Shown piece after piece: positions 15,167 to 22,844 of a DNA stretch of 36,520 nt; the stretch's first letter is position 1, and each line of letters opens with the position of its first letter. A program made the translations under genes and the position numbers. Below the pieces are notes generated by a model. It was not told the origin of the DNA. It ran no database searches and worked only from the letters and a program-made list of their open reading frames with translations. This DNA is from Rhodopila globiformis (GTDB lineage Bacteria > Pseudomonadota > Alphaproteobacteria > Acetobacterales > Acetobacteraceae). The DNA is taken from contig NZ_NHRY01000111.1 of the NCBI RefSeq assembly GCF_002937115.1, positions 1-36,520 on the forward strand, read 5' to 3'.

Positions 15167-16930
15167 GTGAAGTTAAGGCCGATCCCACGCACCGCTCTTT
15201 TGGCATCCGCTTTGCTGGCTACCACGACACTGTCCGGGCTGGCCGCCGATGTCACACCAGAACGCCTGTTGAACGCGGACAAGGAGCCGCAGAACTGGCT
15301 GATGGTCAACAAGGACTACAGTTCCCAGCGCTATTCCACGCTCGACCAAATCAACAAGGACAACGTAAAGAATCTTCACGTTGCCTTCACTGTCGCCCTG
15401 GGCGGGGCGGTCGGCATTGGCGACGTGTCACTGGGCGGGCATCAGAGCACGCCGCTGGTCGACAACGGCTTCATGTATATCGTTGACGGGTTTGGCGCCG
15501 TTTACAAGGTGGACGTGCGGGATCCGGCCAAGGCCCGGATCATGTGGGTGATGGATCCCGGGACCAACAAGGCCGACATGTTCATTGCGGCAAAGCGCGG
15601 GGTGGCACTCTACAAAAACTATGTGATTTCCGTAACGGGCGACGACAAGGTCCTGTGGATCAAGGCCGATACCGGTGAACTCGTCAAGACGGTCCAGTTC
15701 GACGACATGAAGACCTCGTTGTCCGAATTGACCTCGGCGCCGTTGGTCATCGGCGACAAGTTGATCGTCGGCGGCAGCGGCGGCGACCGCGGGGCTCGTG
15801 CGCACATCGATGCTTTCAATGCCGATACGGGCGAGCATCTGTGGCGGACCTACACCGTTCCCGCCCCCGGCGAGCCTGGCAGCGAAACCTGGAAGGGCAA
15901 CACCAACGCCTGGAAGCACGGCGGCGGCTCCTACTGGCAGACTGGCTCCTACGATCCGGCCACCAACCTGACGATTTGGGGCACCGGCCAGCCCGTGCCG
16001 ATGTTTGATCCTGAATATCGCCCCGGTGACAATCTGTTCACCAACTCCACCGTCGCCTTCGACGTCAACACCGGGAAGATGAAATGGTACTTCCAGTACA
16101 CGCCAGGTGACTTCCTCGACTATGACGAGGTCGGAATCAATCAGTTGATCGACACCAAGGTCAACGGCGAGAACCGGAAGATCATGGCGCATTTCGGGCG
16201 TAATGGCTTCTTCTACACGCTCGACCGCACGAACGGCCAGTTCATTGCGGCTGAGCAATACGCGGAAAAGGTCAACTGGACGGACGGGATCGATCCCAAG
16301 ACCGGCAAGCCAGTCGAGTACGACCCCAACAAGGACCTTCAAACCTACAAGATCGGCGCAGCCTCCCGGCGTGAGCAAAACAAGATCGTGGGCTGCCCGA
16401 ACATCCAAGGTGGCGTGAACTTCTTCCCGACCTCGTACAGCCAGCGTACCCACCTTTCGTACGGTGGTGGGCTAGAAGGTTGCTCCGACGTTATCGTCGA
16501 TGCCAACACCGATTCCGGCACCAAGCCAGCAGGTGCGGCTGGCCATGTCTGGTTCGGTGGCGCCTCCTCCAACGCCGAACGGGTGAAAGGCAGCGTAACC
16601 GCCATGGATCCCGCGACCGGCAAGAAGATGGCGCAACTCAGCGTTCCCAACGCCGTCTACTCCGGCGTCGTGGCGACGGCTGGCGGCCTGGTGTTCACGA
16701 CGACCGTCGACGGCACGATCTACGCCTTGGACGACACGACGTTGAAGCCGCTCTGGACCTTCAACGCCGGCTCGCTCAGCTCGGCGCCACCAATGACCTA
16801 TTCAGTCAACGGCAAGCAGTATATTGCGGTGCTGATTGGCGGCAGCAACATCGCCCGGGACATGCTGAACAAGACACCGGGGCACCAGGATATCCAGAAC
16901 ACCTCGATGCTGTATGTGTTCAGCCTGTAA
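15167..16930 (+). CDS. PQQ-dependent alcohol dehydrogenase, atypical (XoxF/ExaA-like)
   Basis: This 587-residue periplasmic quinoprotein has a signal peptide (about residues 1-26, TLSGLAA) and the eight-bladed propeller pattern of methanol/ethanol dehydrogenases. The GTG start follows AGGAGGAAACAA. It likely oxidises an alcohol or aldehyde and passes electrons to the flanking cytochromes c. The putative catalytic Asp (D318) is followed by D320 (LDYDEVG), the extra Asp typical of lanthanide-type enzymes. Three features are odd. The adjacent Cys-Cys pair of known family members is absent: the region reads ADMFIAAKRG, and the only cysteines are the single ones in VGCP and EGCS. The usual metal-ligand Glu is Asp (GGDRGAR, D207). 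The usual Asn is Gln (GTGQP, Q275). The substrate is unknown. Confidence 0.9.
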   Translation: MKLRPIPRTALLASALLATTTLSGLAADVTPERLLNADKEPQNWLMVNKDYSSQRYSTLDQINKDNVKNLHVAFTVALGGAVGIGDVSLGGHQSTPLVDNGFMYIVDGFGAVYKVDVRDPAKARIMWVMDPGTNKADMFIAAKRGVALYKNYVISVTGDDKVLWIKADTGELVKTVQFDDMKTSLSELTSAPLVIGDKLIVGGSGGDRGARAHIDAFNADTGEHLWRTYTVPAPGEPGSETWKGNTNAWKHGGGSYWQTGSYDPATNLTIWGTGQPVPMFDPEYRPGDNLFTNSTVAFDVNTGKMKWYFQYTPGDFLDYDEVGINQLIDTKVNGENRKIMAHFGRNGFFYTLDRTNGQFIAAEQYAEKVNWTDGIDPKTGKPVEYDPNKDLQTYKIGAASRREQNKIVGCPNIQGGVNFFPTSYSQRTHLSYGGGLEGCSDVIVDANTDSGTKPAGAAGHVWFGGASSNAERVKGSVTAMDPATGKKMAQLSVPNAVYSGVVATAGGLVFTTTVDGTIYALDDTTLKPLWTFNAGSLSSAPPMTYSVNGKQYIAVLIGGSNIARDMLNKTPGHQDIQNTSMLYVFSL

Positions 16931-16943
16931 AGGCTGACTGTAA

Positions 16944-16975
16944 CCGTCATGCTCCGCAACAAAGGGGCATGACGG
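16944..16975 (+). terminator. Stem-loop after the PQQ dehydrogenase gene
   Basis: CCGTCATGC (16944-16952) pairs perfectly with GCATGACGG (16967-16975) around a 14-base loop, beginning 14 bp after the dehydrogenase stop and followed by GGTTT. It lies between convergent genes and is a plausible terminator, although the T-run is short. Confidence 0.5.
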
Positions 16976-17032
16976 GGTTTCCGCCAATGAATACGAATCC
17001 GGAGTGAAAGGCGAGCCTTCGCCGCCGGGACC

Positions 17033-17587
17033 CTATCGGGACGACTCCAATTTTCCCTTGTCCGGATACATGCTGCAGTGCTCTTCGGCGCCTTTCCCGA
17101 AGAAGTCCATGCACTCTTGCCGCGTTACCGGCCCTGCGCCCTTGATTTTCGTTGCAACATAATCGGCAACCGCGTCGATTTCATAGCTCTGGAGGGTGAC
17201 GGCAGCCCGGTCGGGAGTGTTGTCGCCCATCTCCTCGGCGGTCATTCCATAGCAACGCTTGTCGGTATAGGCGAAACGATCAAAATGCGGCATCGGGGTT
17301 CCCGGGCGGCCACACTGGATCGTCATGCGTATCTCGTCGCGCGTCAGTTGAGTGCCGCGCAAGGACGCCGCGTTGCCGGCCGAGTGCATGCCGCCGCTGC
17401 CGTTGCCGGACCAGCCGTGGCACTCCGGACACTGCGCCTTCGTCTTCCAGATCCGCTTTCCTTCCGCGACGCTGGCGTCGTCCGCGCGCGCCTGTACGGC
17501 GAGGCACAGGACGCCCGTCAGGGCAAGGACGGCGACCCGCCTGGCGATCCTGTATTGGGCGGCAACACCCCGCAACTCATAACCCAT
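17033..17587 (-). CDS. Periplasmic cytochrome c, paralogue 2
   Basis: A 184-residue exported cytochrome c with a signal peptide (cleavage near QARA) and heme motif CPECH at residues 53-57, exactly the same position as in paralogue 1. The probable axial Met is in GTPMPHFDRF, and the same extra cysteines are present (IQCGR, KRCY, RQEC, EHCS). ATG 17587 was chosen for the GCGAGGAAACGG ribosome binding site; upstream in-frame codons to 17779 do not look like a signal peptide. It converges on the PQQ dehydrogenase gene. The duplication suggests two acceptors with different potential or expression, both plausibly serving that enzyme. Confidence 0.88.
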   Translation of the reverse strand: MGYELRGVAAQYRIARRVAVLALTGVLCLAVQARADDASVAEGKRIWKTKAQCPECHGWSGNGSGGMHSAGNAASLRGTQLTRDEIRMTIQCGRPGTPMPHFDRFAYTDKRCYGMTAEEMGDNTPDRAAVTLQSYEIDAVADYVATKIKGAGPVTRQECMDFFGKGAEEHCSMYPDKGKLESSR

Positions 17588-17666
17588 TATCCGTTTCCTC
17601 GCAGTTCGTTGAAAGTTGGTGGGCCGGCAGGGGCCTGTGCCAGCCCCCGCTGACCGAGCAGGTCGA

Positions 17667-18155
17667 TCAGGGACGATCGACCATGATGCCCGAGGCTCTG
17701 CGGAACTCTTTCGGTTGGATGAACTCGCCCCGCCACAGGCCGACTTTCTGGTTCTTGGCCGCCGTCTCGGCGGCGACATAATCCTTGGTCTCTTTCGGGC
17801 GCGCTACGGCATAGCCCTGCGCCACCATTTGCTCATTGACGCTCTGCCCGTTGACAGTGCAGCGCGCGAGCACCCGCCCAAAGATATCGGGCTCGCCGAC
17901 GGGATCACAAACCGCCGTCCCCTGATCAAGCAATTTTTGCAGATTGTCCACCGCCGATTGCCAGCATAGCCAGCGTTTGCCATCCAACAGGCAGCTTTGC
18001 TTGCGCATGACGGAGTCGATGCCAAACAGCATGATCCGCTGATCGCCAATCTCAATCGTTGTAGAATCGATTGCTTTACCGCGTCCGGAGATCTGCGCCG
18101 CAATCGCTGGACTGGTGCACATGGCGATGGCCAGTACCGTAAGAACTCGGATCAT
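17667..18155 (-). CDS. Exported nuclease-like (SNase-fold) protein lacking catalytic residues
   Basis: A 162-residue protein with a signal peptide (about residues 1-20, ending AIAA) and a staphylococcal-nuclease-like OB fold: GKAIDSTTIEIGDQRIMLFGID, then DIFGRVLARCTVNGQSVNEQMVAQGYAV and QKVGLWRGEF. Aligning the GID strand to the nuclease places Met42 where the first catalytic Arg should be and Met50 where the catalytic Glu should be; only the later GR arginine (R94) remains. It also has four cysteines in SC, LC, VC and RC. It is thus probably not a nuclease but a binding or structural protein. ATG 18155 follows GCGGAGGAAC. It lies 79 bp upstream of cytochrome c paralogue 2 on the same strand. 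Confidence 0.78.
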   Translation of the reverse strand: MIRVLTVLAIAMCTSPAIAAQISGRGKAIDSTTIEIGDQRIMLFGIDSVMRKQSCLLDGKRWLCWQSAVDNLQKLLDQGTAVCDPVGEPDIFGRVLARCTVNGQSVNEQMVAQGYAVARPKETKDYVAAETAAKNQKVGLWRGEFIQPKEFRRASGIMVDRP

Positions 18156-18281
18156 GTTCCTCCGCCAGCGCAATGAACCTGCTTGGTGGACAGGCTGAGC
18201 GCATGGTTGTTATCTGCCACTAATGGCGTAGCATAAGGGCTGCGACGCCAAGGGTGCAATCTGTGGTCCGTGAGGTTGGTC

Positions 18282-19100
18282 ATGCAGTCTCGAAAAGTTT
18301 TTCAGGCCGTATGCAGGCCTCATATGTGGATAGCCGTTGCCGTCATGGCGTGCCTGACCGCCACAGCGCTTGCGACTGAACCGCCCGACAACACTGCCAG
18401 CCCGGCGCAGCGCGCGGCTTTCCTGGCGGGCACGAGCAAGGATTGCCCGGGCTGCGACCTGCGCGGTGCGCGCTTGAAGCGCCGGGACCTGAGCGGCGCT
18501 GATCTTTCCGGGGCCAATTTGACTGATGCGGTTCTGCATGCGGCTCGACTGACGAATGCCAAGCTTGCTCATGCAACGCTGCGTGATGCCAACCTCGACA
18601 AAGCAGATTTGAAGCGCGCGGATCTGACCGGTGCGGATCTGACCGAGGCACTGCTTTACGCTGCAGACCTGAGCGGCGCGCAACTGGATGGAGCGATCCT
18701 GGTCGATGCGCACATGCAGCATTCCCGCCTGACCCGCGCGCAGTTGCGCAATGCGGATCTCACGCGCGCGGACGCAAGGGAAGCCGAGCTGTCAGACTGC
18801 GATATGTCCCATGCAACGCTGAAGCAGGCCAATTTCAGCAATGCCAACCTCAGCCGTTGTATCCTTTCTGATATAACGGCCGATAGGGCCGGGTTCGTTA
18901 TGGCTCGCCTGCGGGATGCAAAGCTGAACCGGATCTCCGCGATCCAGGCCGACTTCTACCGGGCGGATCTTTCCGGCGCGGATCTGACAGGAAGCGACTT
19001 TCGTGGCTCGCGCCTGGAGCGAGCCGATCTGGACGGTGCAACGCAAACCGGAATGAAGACCCAGGGCGCGCTGCTGGTCGATGGAACCGTTGGGCAGTAG
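18282..19100 (+). CDS. Exported pentapeptide-repeat protein
   Basis: A 272-residue protein with a signal peptide (about residues 1-32, ending TALA) followed by a long array of pentapeptide repeats of the A(D/N)LxX type from about residue 58 to 265, for example GADLSGANLTDA, KADLKRADLTGADLT and RADLSGADLTGSD. Such repeats fold into a right-handed quadrilateral beta-helix. A CPGCDLRG segment precedes the array, and CXXC there could bind metal or form a disulfide. ATG 18282 has GAGG at correct spacing; a GTG 12 bases upstream is also possible. The gene is divergent from the nuclease-like gene. Its role in the quinoprotein island is unknown. Confidence 0.85.
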   Translation: MQSRKVFQAVCRPHMWIAVAVMACLTATALATEPPDNTASPAQRAAFLAGTSKDCPGCDLRGARLKRRDLSGADLSGANLTDAVLHAARLTNAKLAHATLRDANLDKADLKRADLTGADLTEALLYAADLSGAQLDGAILVDAHMQHSRLTRAQLRNADLTRADAREAELSDCDMSHATLKQANFSNANLSRCILSDITADRAGFVMARLRDAKLNRISAIQADFYRADLSGADLTGSDFRGSRLERADLDGATQTGMKTQGALLVDGTVGQ

Positions 19101-19106
19101 GTCGCG

Positions 19107-19847
19107 CTATTTCGGCCCATCCGCCGGCGGCGGCAGGGAGGCATCATATTCCTCGAAGCGTGTCGAGCTTTCGAATGCCTGGAGGTTTGGCTTTCCGGTC
19201 ACCGGGTCGATGGCCTCCTGGCCCTTTTTCTTCAGGAATCGCTGATCCACGATCAAACGCGCGCTACCAATTGTCTTTTCACAGTTGCTCTTGATGAAGA
19301 TCCCTCCGACCGGATTCTCGCCTCCGGCGGGCGGCAGATTGACGCATTTCCAGCCGGCATCGCCGAAGCGTTGACGCAGGAAGGTGCCAAGTTCCCAGAA
19401 TTCGTCGCGCTTCCGCGCCACCTGTTGCCGGGGATCGGTCACCGCCCGTTCGCCTCTCACTTTTCCGTCGTTGTCGAATAGAATCGAGGCGACGATCGGA
19501 AACTCGAAGATCGTCGTTCCGGCGTACATGCGGATCTCCGGCTTGATGTCCAGCGCGCGTGCCTGGTACTCCAGTTCGTCGTCATACTGGAAATAGACCT
19601 CGTGCAGCCCCATTGGGTCCGGCCTGCACTTTTTGAAGGCCGTGAAATCCTTGAGCGGAATGGAAGGCGGGCCGCCATTGGTGCCGCAGGCATAGTTCAC
19701 ATATTCGTTCGGGATCGTGGCTGCGCTGTCGCCAAGATTGATATCCCAAAGGGTGAACCGCTTCGGCCACCCCTTGGCCGCCAGCCGATCGGCGGCACCT
19801 GTCCAGAGAAGCAGCACAGCCGCACATGCAAAAACTGATTTCTTCAC
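19107..19847 (-). CDS. Exported protein of unknown function
   Basis: A 246-residue protein with a signal peptide (MKKSVFACAAVLLLWTGAA) and a soluble domain opening with KGWPKRFTLWDINLGDSAATIP. It has four cysteines in the mature part (YACG, KKCR, WKCV, SNCE), consistent with two disulfides. The start is GTG 19847 with a weak AGGTTTGAAAC leader. It is the last gene of a minus-strand run after the binding protein (60 bp gap) and converges with the pentapeptide-repeat gene. No family is recognised; co-orientation suggests a role in the PQQ dehydrogenase system. Confidence 0.7.
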   Translation of the reverse strand: MKKSVFACAAVLLLWTGAADRLAAKGWPKRFTLWDINLGDSAATIPNEYVNYACGTNGGPPSIPLKDFTAFKKCRPDPMGLHEVYFQYDDELEYQARALDIKPEIRMYAGTTIFEFPIVASILFDNDGKVRGERAVTDPRQQVARKRDEFWELGTFLRQRFGDAGWKCVNLPPAGGENPVGGIFIKSNCEKTIGSARLIVDQRFLKKKGQEAIDPVTGKPNLQAFESSTRFEEYDASLPPPADGPK

Positions 19848-19907
19848 GTTTCAAACCTGTATCTGGCAGCCAACGGAATTGATGCCCTCCGCGCCGGACG
19901 GAAACCG

Positions 19908-21119
19908 TCAGAAGTGACATGCAGTCTCCGGCGCGTCGATGCCCAGCGTGTCCAGCACGTTCGTCTGGTGGAGGAACTGCGGCAACGGCGCGGTTGCGAT
20001 CACGGCATTGCCCGTCGCCAGCAGCAGCGGCGTACGGAGCTGATGGTCCCACGGACGGAAACTGCCCGGATTGCCCTTCACGGTGTCCAGCGTCAGCTTG
20101 TCGCTGAGCAGGTACGCCTTCACCGGATCAAAATCCGTCGATTTCGCGCGGATCACCGACTGGGTGACGGCCTTTACCGCCGCCCATGCGGCCCAGCCGG
20201 CGCCATTCATGCGACGGCCCGGCGCGAGTTTTTCGTAGCGGTGCTGCAACTGCACGGCCGCGTCGCGCGCCCAGGACCAGGACCAGGCAGTGGGCGTCAA
20301 TCCGGCGCTGCCGACCACCGGCCGCGGCAGGGCGGTCTGATAGGGCACATAGCGGCCGAATTCGTCGCTGGCGTCGGCAACATAGACAACGTCGTAGTCT
20401 CCCTGGGTCATCAGGATGACGTTGCTTTCAGTACGATTACGCGGATCGCGGGAGAGCACGAACGGCTTTACATCGACGATTTTCGCGCCGAACTTCTTTA
20501 CGGAATGCCGCAGCGATGCCACCGCCGCTGCGTCCTCCGGCGCTGGCCCCTGCAGCACCAGGATCTGGGTCCAGCGCTTGGCTACCAGGTACTGCACCAG
20601 CGCATCCGACAGCATGGCGTTGCTCGGATAGGTGTGCGCCATGTTCGGCAGGCAGTCGGCGCCGCGCAGCGAGTCGTCCGGTGCCGAAACGTTTAGCAGC
20701 AGCACCGGCTCGCCCTTCAGCCGTCGTGCCAGTTCCAGCAGAACGCTTCCCGGCAGATCCGCAAGAACGAAATGAACATTCCCGGATCCGATCCAGGCAT
20801 CGACGCGTTGCACCAGATCATCGACCGACCTTCCGGCGGCCCTTTCCATTTCGAAATCGATCTTGAGAACCCGCCCGATCGCGCGCGCCTCCTGCAGCGC
20901 CACCTGACCGCCTTCATAGGGCCGCCCGCGATCACTGAACACAATGCCGTCAATTTCGCCACGATCGGCATAGCGGGGATCGTCTGCAAGCTCGACGTAG
21001 CCAAGCCGCATCACCGCGACCGGTTTCGTTTCACCCCGCGCCATCGCGATCGGCCGAAGCGCGGCGACGCCAAGCGCACCGGCCACCGCCTGCATCAGGC
21101 TCCGCCTGTGCTCAATCAT
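19908..21119 (-). CDS. ABC-type substrate-binding protein of PQQ alcohol dehydrogenase systems
   Basis: A 403-residue periplasmic binding protein of the type-I (branched-chain amino acid receptor-like) fold. It matches in context and layout the family described as 'substrate-binding protein, PQQ-dependent alcohol dehydrogenase system'. The N-terminus, EHRRSLMQAVAGALGVAAL, resembles a Tat or Sec signal. Landmarks are FVLADLPGSVLLELARRLKG, the AHTYPSNAMLSDALVQYL hinge region and YDVVYVADASDEFGRYVPY. ATG 21119 overlaps the beta-propeller stop in an 8-base ATGATTGA, implying translational coupling; the frame extends upstream to 21200. No ABC permease or ATPase gene lies in the window, so it may be a carrier or sensor rather than a transporter part. 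Confidence 0.82.
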   Translation of the reverse strand: MIEHRRSLMQAVAGALGVAALRPIAMARGETKPVAVMRLGYVELADDPRYADRGEIDGIVFSDRGRPYEGGQVALQEARAIGRVLKIDFEMERAAGRSVDDLVQRVDAWIGSGNVHFVLADLPGSVLLELARRLKGEPVLLLNVSAPDDSLRGADCLPNMAHTYPSNAMLSDALVQYLVAKRWTQILVLQGPAPEDAAAVASLRHSVKKFGAKIVDVKPFVLSRDPRNRTESNVILMTQGDYDVVYVADASDEFGRYVPYQTALPRPVVGSAGLTPTAWSWSWARDAAVQLQHRYEKLAPGRRMNGAGWAAWAAVKAVTQSVIRAKSTDFDPVKAYLLSDKLTLDTVKGNPGSFRPWDHQLRTPLLLATGNAVIATAPLPQFLHQTNVLDTLGIDAPETACHF

Positions 21120-22098
21120 CGACCAGCACCGTATGTGGCACCCGGCCGACGGGAATGGTGCGGATCGGCCTGTGGCTCGCCATGTCAATGACGGACACAT
21201 CGTCGCTCAGGCCGTTGGTGACGTACAGGGTCTTTTCATCCGGGCTCAGGGCCACGCCCCAGGGCCGGTTGCCCACCACGACGTAGTCCTCGATCTTGCG
21301 CGTGGCGGTATCGACAAACGCCACGTGATTGGCCCGGCCAAGCGTAACGATCGCCGTGGCTCCGTCCTTCGTCATCGTCATGCCGACGGGCGTTACATCG
21401 ACCTGGCGAAATCCCGGTGGCAGAAAGTTGATCGTCGCCGTCACCTTGTCCGTTGCGCGGTCGATCACTAAGACCTGTCCCGACAATTCGTTTGAAACCC
21501 AAAGATCCTTGCCGTTCGGCATCAGCAGGAAGCGGCGCGGCCGGGTGCCGACAACGATGTTATCGATCACCGCCCCGGCCTTGAGGTCGATGACATGGAC
21601 CATGTCGTCAACCTCGGACGTGACGTACAATGTTTTGCCATCCGGGGTGATGGCGATGCCTTCAGGCTCGGCGCCGGTGGGGAATTCGCGCTCGATGATC
21701 TTGTCCTTGATGCCGATTTCCTGCACCGAAGACGATTCTTCATTCGAAACGTAAAGCTTGCTCTGGTCCCGGCTGAGTTCGAACATTTCCGGGCTGTGGC
21801 CGGTCGGGATGTGATCGACCACCTTCAGCGTCGCGACGTCGATGACATCGATCACATCATCGTCACCGCAGGCGACCAGTAGTTGATGGCGGTCATTGCG
21901 GAAATTCATGTCCCGGGGACGATGGGATGTATCGATCCACTTGATGATCTTGTAATCCTGCTTCGGATCGATCACCGCGATGTTGTTCGTCCTCTCGTGG
22001 CTGACGAACACATAGCCGGTGCCCTTGGCGTGCGCAGCCATCGGCAGCAACGCCATGGCGGACAGTGCCAGGACTGCCAGTTTCGTCGTCAACGACAT
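21112..22098 (-). CDS. YVTN beta-propeller protein associated with PQQ-dependent catabolism
   Basis: A 328-residue exported seven-bladed propeller with a signal peptide (about residues 1-24, AAHA) and repeated YVTN-type units: KLYVSNEESSSVQEI, KTLYVTSEVDDMVHVIDL, DLWVSNELSGQVLVID and KTLYVTNGLSDDVSVID. Family and context match the beta-propeller type described beside PQQ dehydrogenases. The exact role is not established; it may be a scaffold or assembly factor in the periplasm. The start, ATG 22098, has a weak ribosome binding site. It is coupled to the binding-protein gene by an 8-base overlap. Confidence 0.85.
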   Translation of the reverse strand: MSLTTKLAVLALSAMALLPMAAHAKGTGYVFVSHERTNNIAVIDPKQDYKIIKWIDTSHRPRDMNFRNDRHQLLVACGDDDVIDVIDVATLKVVDHIPTGHSPEMFELSRDQSKLYVSNEESSSVQEIGIKDKIIEREFPTGAEPEGIAITPDGKTLYVTSEVDDMVHVIDLKAGAVIDNIVVGTRPRRFLLMPNGKDLWVSNELSGQVLVIDRATDKVTATINFLPPGFRQVDVTPVGMTMTKDGATAIVTLGRANHVAFVDTATRKIEDYVVVGNRPWGVALSPDEKTLYVTNGLSDDVSVIDMASHRPIRTIPVGRVPHTVLVDD

Positions 22099-22273
22099 GG
22101 ATCAGCAGGCAACCAGTTCGAATCGAGACACGTGATCCGCCCATCCCGCGGGCCTGTTGCGGCAGAATCCTGGCTTGTCACGTCTCTCCCCCGTGCAACC
22201 GCCGATGTGGACACCGGCATTCTTCTGGTAGGCACGCACTATAGCAGCCGCACGGGAGCCGTCCACACGACGG

Positions 22274-22627
22274 CTATTTCGAACACTCCTTCAGGTCCTC
22301 CGGCGACAGCGAAAAGGCATAGGCCTTTCCGCCCTGCACCGTAACGTCGCGCACGATGCAGGTGCGGCCCGTAGCGTCCGTCAGTTTTACGTCATAGCGC
22401 CCCGGCGCGACGTCCTTCAGCTTCAACCGCTCGTCGGAATCAACCGCGCCGTCGGGATCGTTGGCACATTGGTTCGGCCCCCATTGCGACGTGCCGGGCG
22501 GCGCCAGATACAGTTTCGATATCGTCTCACCGGTCAAATTCCAGAACTGCATGCGATCGGCGGCCCGGGCACTCGTCACGAGCGCCGGGAACAGGCAGCC
22601 GATCACCAGGGAAAGCCGGACGTTCAT
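22274..22627 (-). CDS. Small secreted protein of unknown function
   Basis: A 117-residue protein with a signal peptide (MNVRLSLVIGCLFPALVTSARA) and a compact domain, FWNLTGETISKLYLAPPGTSQWGPNQC, then GRYDVKLTDATGRTCIVRDV. It resembles small secreted beta-sandwich proteins with an N-x-TG-x-TI-x-x-L-Y-x-(S/A)-P-x-G-x-x-x-W-G-P motif. Three Cys occur in the mature part (NQC, RTC, KEC). ATG 22627 was chosen because the signal peptide begins there, although the frame is open to 22807. It is divergent from pqqB and lies upstream of the beta-propeller gene on the same strand with a 175-bp gap. Confidence 0.68.
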   Translation of the reverse strand: MNVRLSLVIGCLFPALVTSARAADRMQFWNLTGETISKLYLAPPGTSQWGPNQCANDPDGAVDSDERLKLKDVAPGRYDVKLTDATGRTCIVRDVTVQGGKAYAFSLSPEDLKECSK

Positions 22628-22726
22628 TGTTGGAGACCCCCACAGGTTGCAGCCGGTTTCCCACTGGGAGTCCGGCGTCTGCTCGCTGGATCGTTCCACT
22701 ATACAGGATCGCCCACCCCCGTCCAT

Positions 22727-22756
22727 TTGGCGCGTTCCGCTTATCGCGGTTATTAT
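22727..22756 (+). promoter_or_regulatory. Promoter candidate for pqqBCD
   Basis: TTGGCG (22727-22732) and TATTAT (22751-22756) are separated by 18 bases, with 4 and 5 of 6 matches to the sigma-70 consensus. The pair sits in an AT-rich patch about 60-90 bp before the first possible pqqB start. Confidence 0.45.
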
Positions 22757-22844
22757 TTCCGTCAGGTCGCGGGTAGTGACATCATCCGCGCCAGGAAGCG
22801 CGTCCACGCAACGGGCGATGCGGCACGATCAATGGGAGGATACT

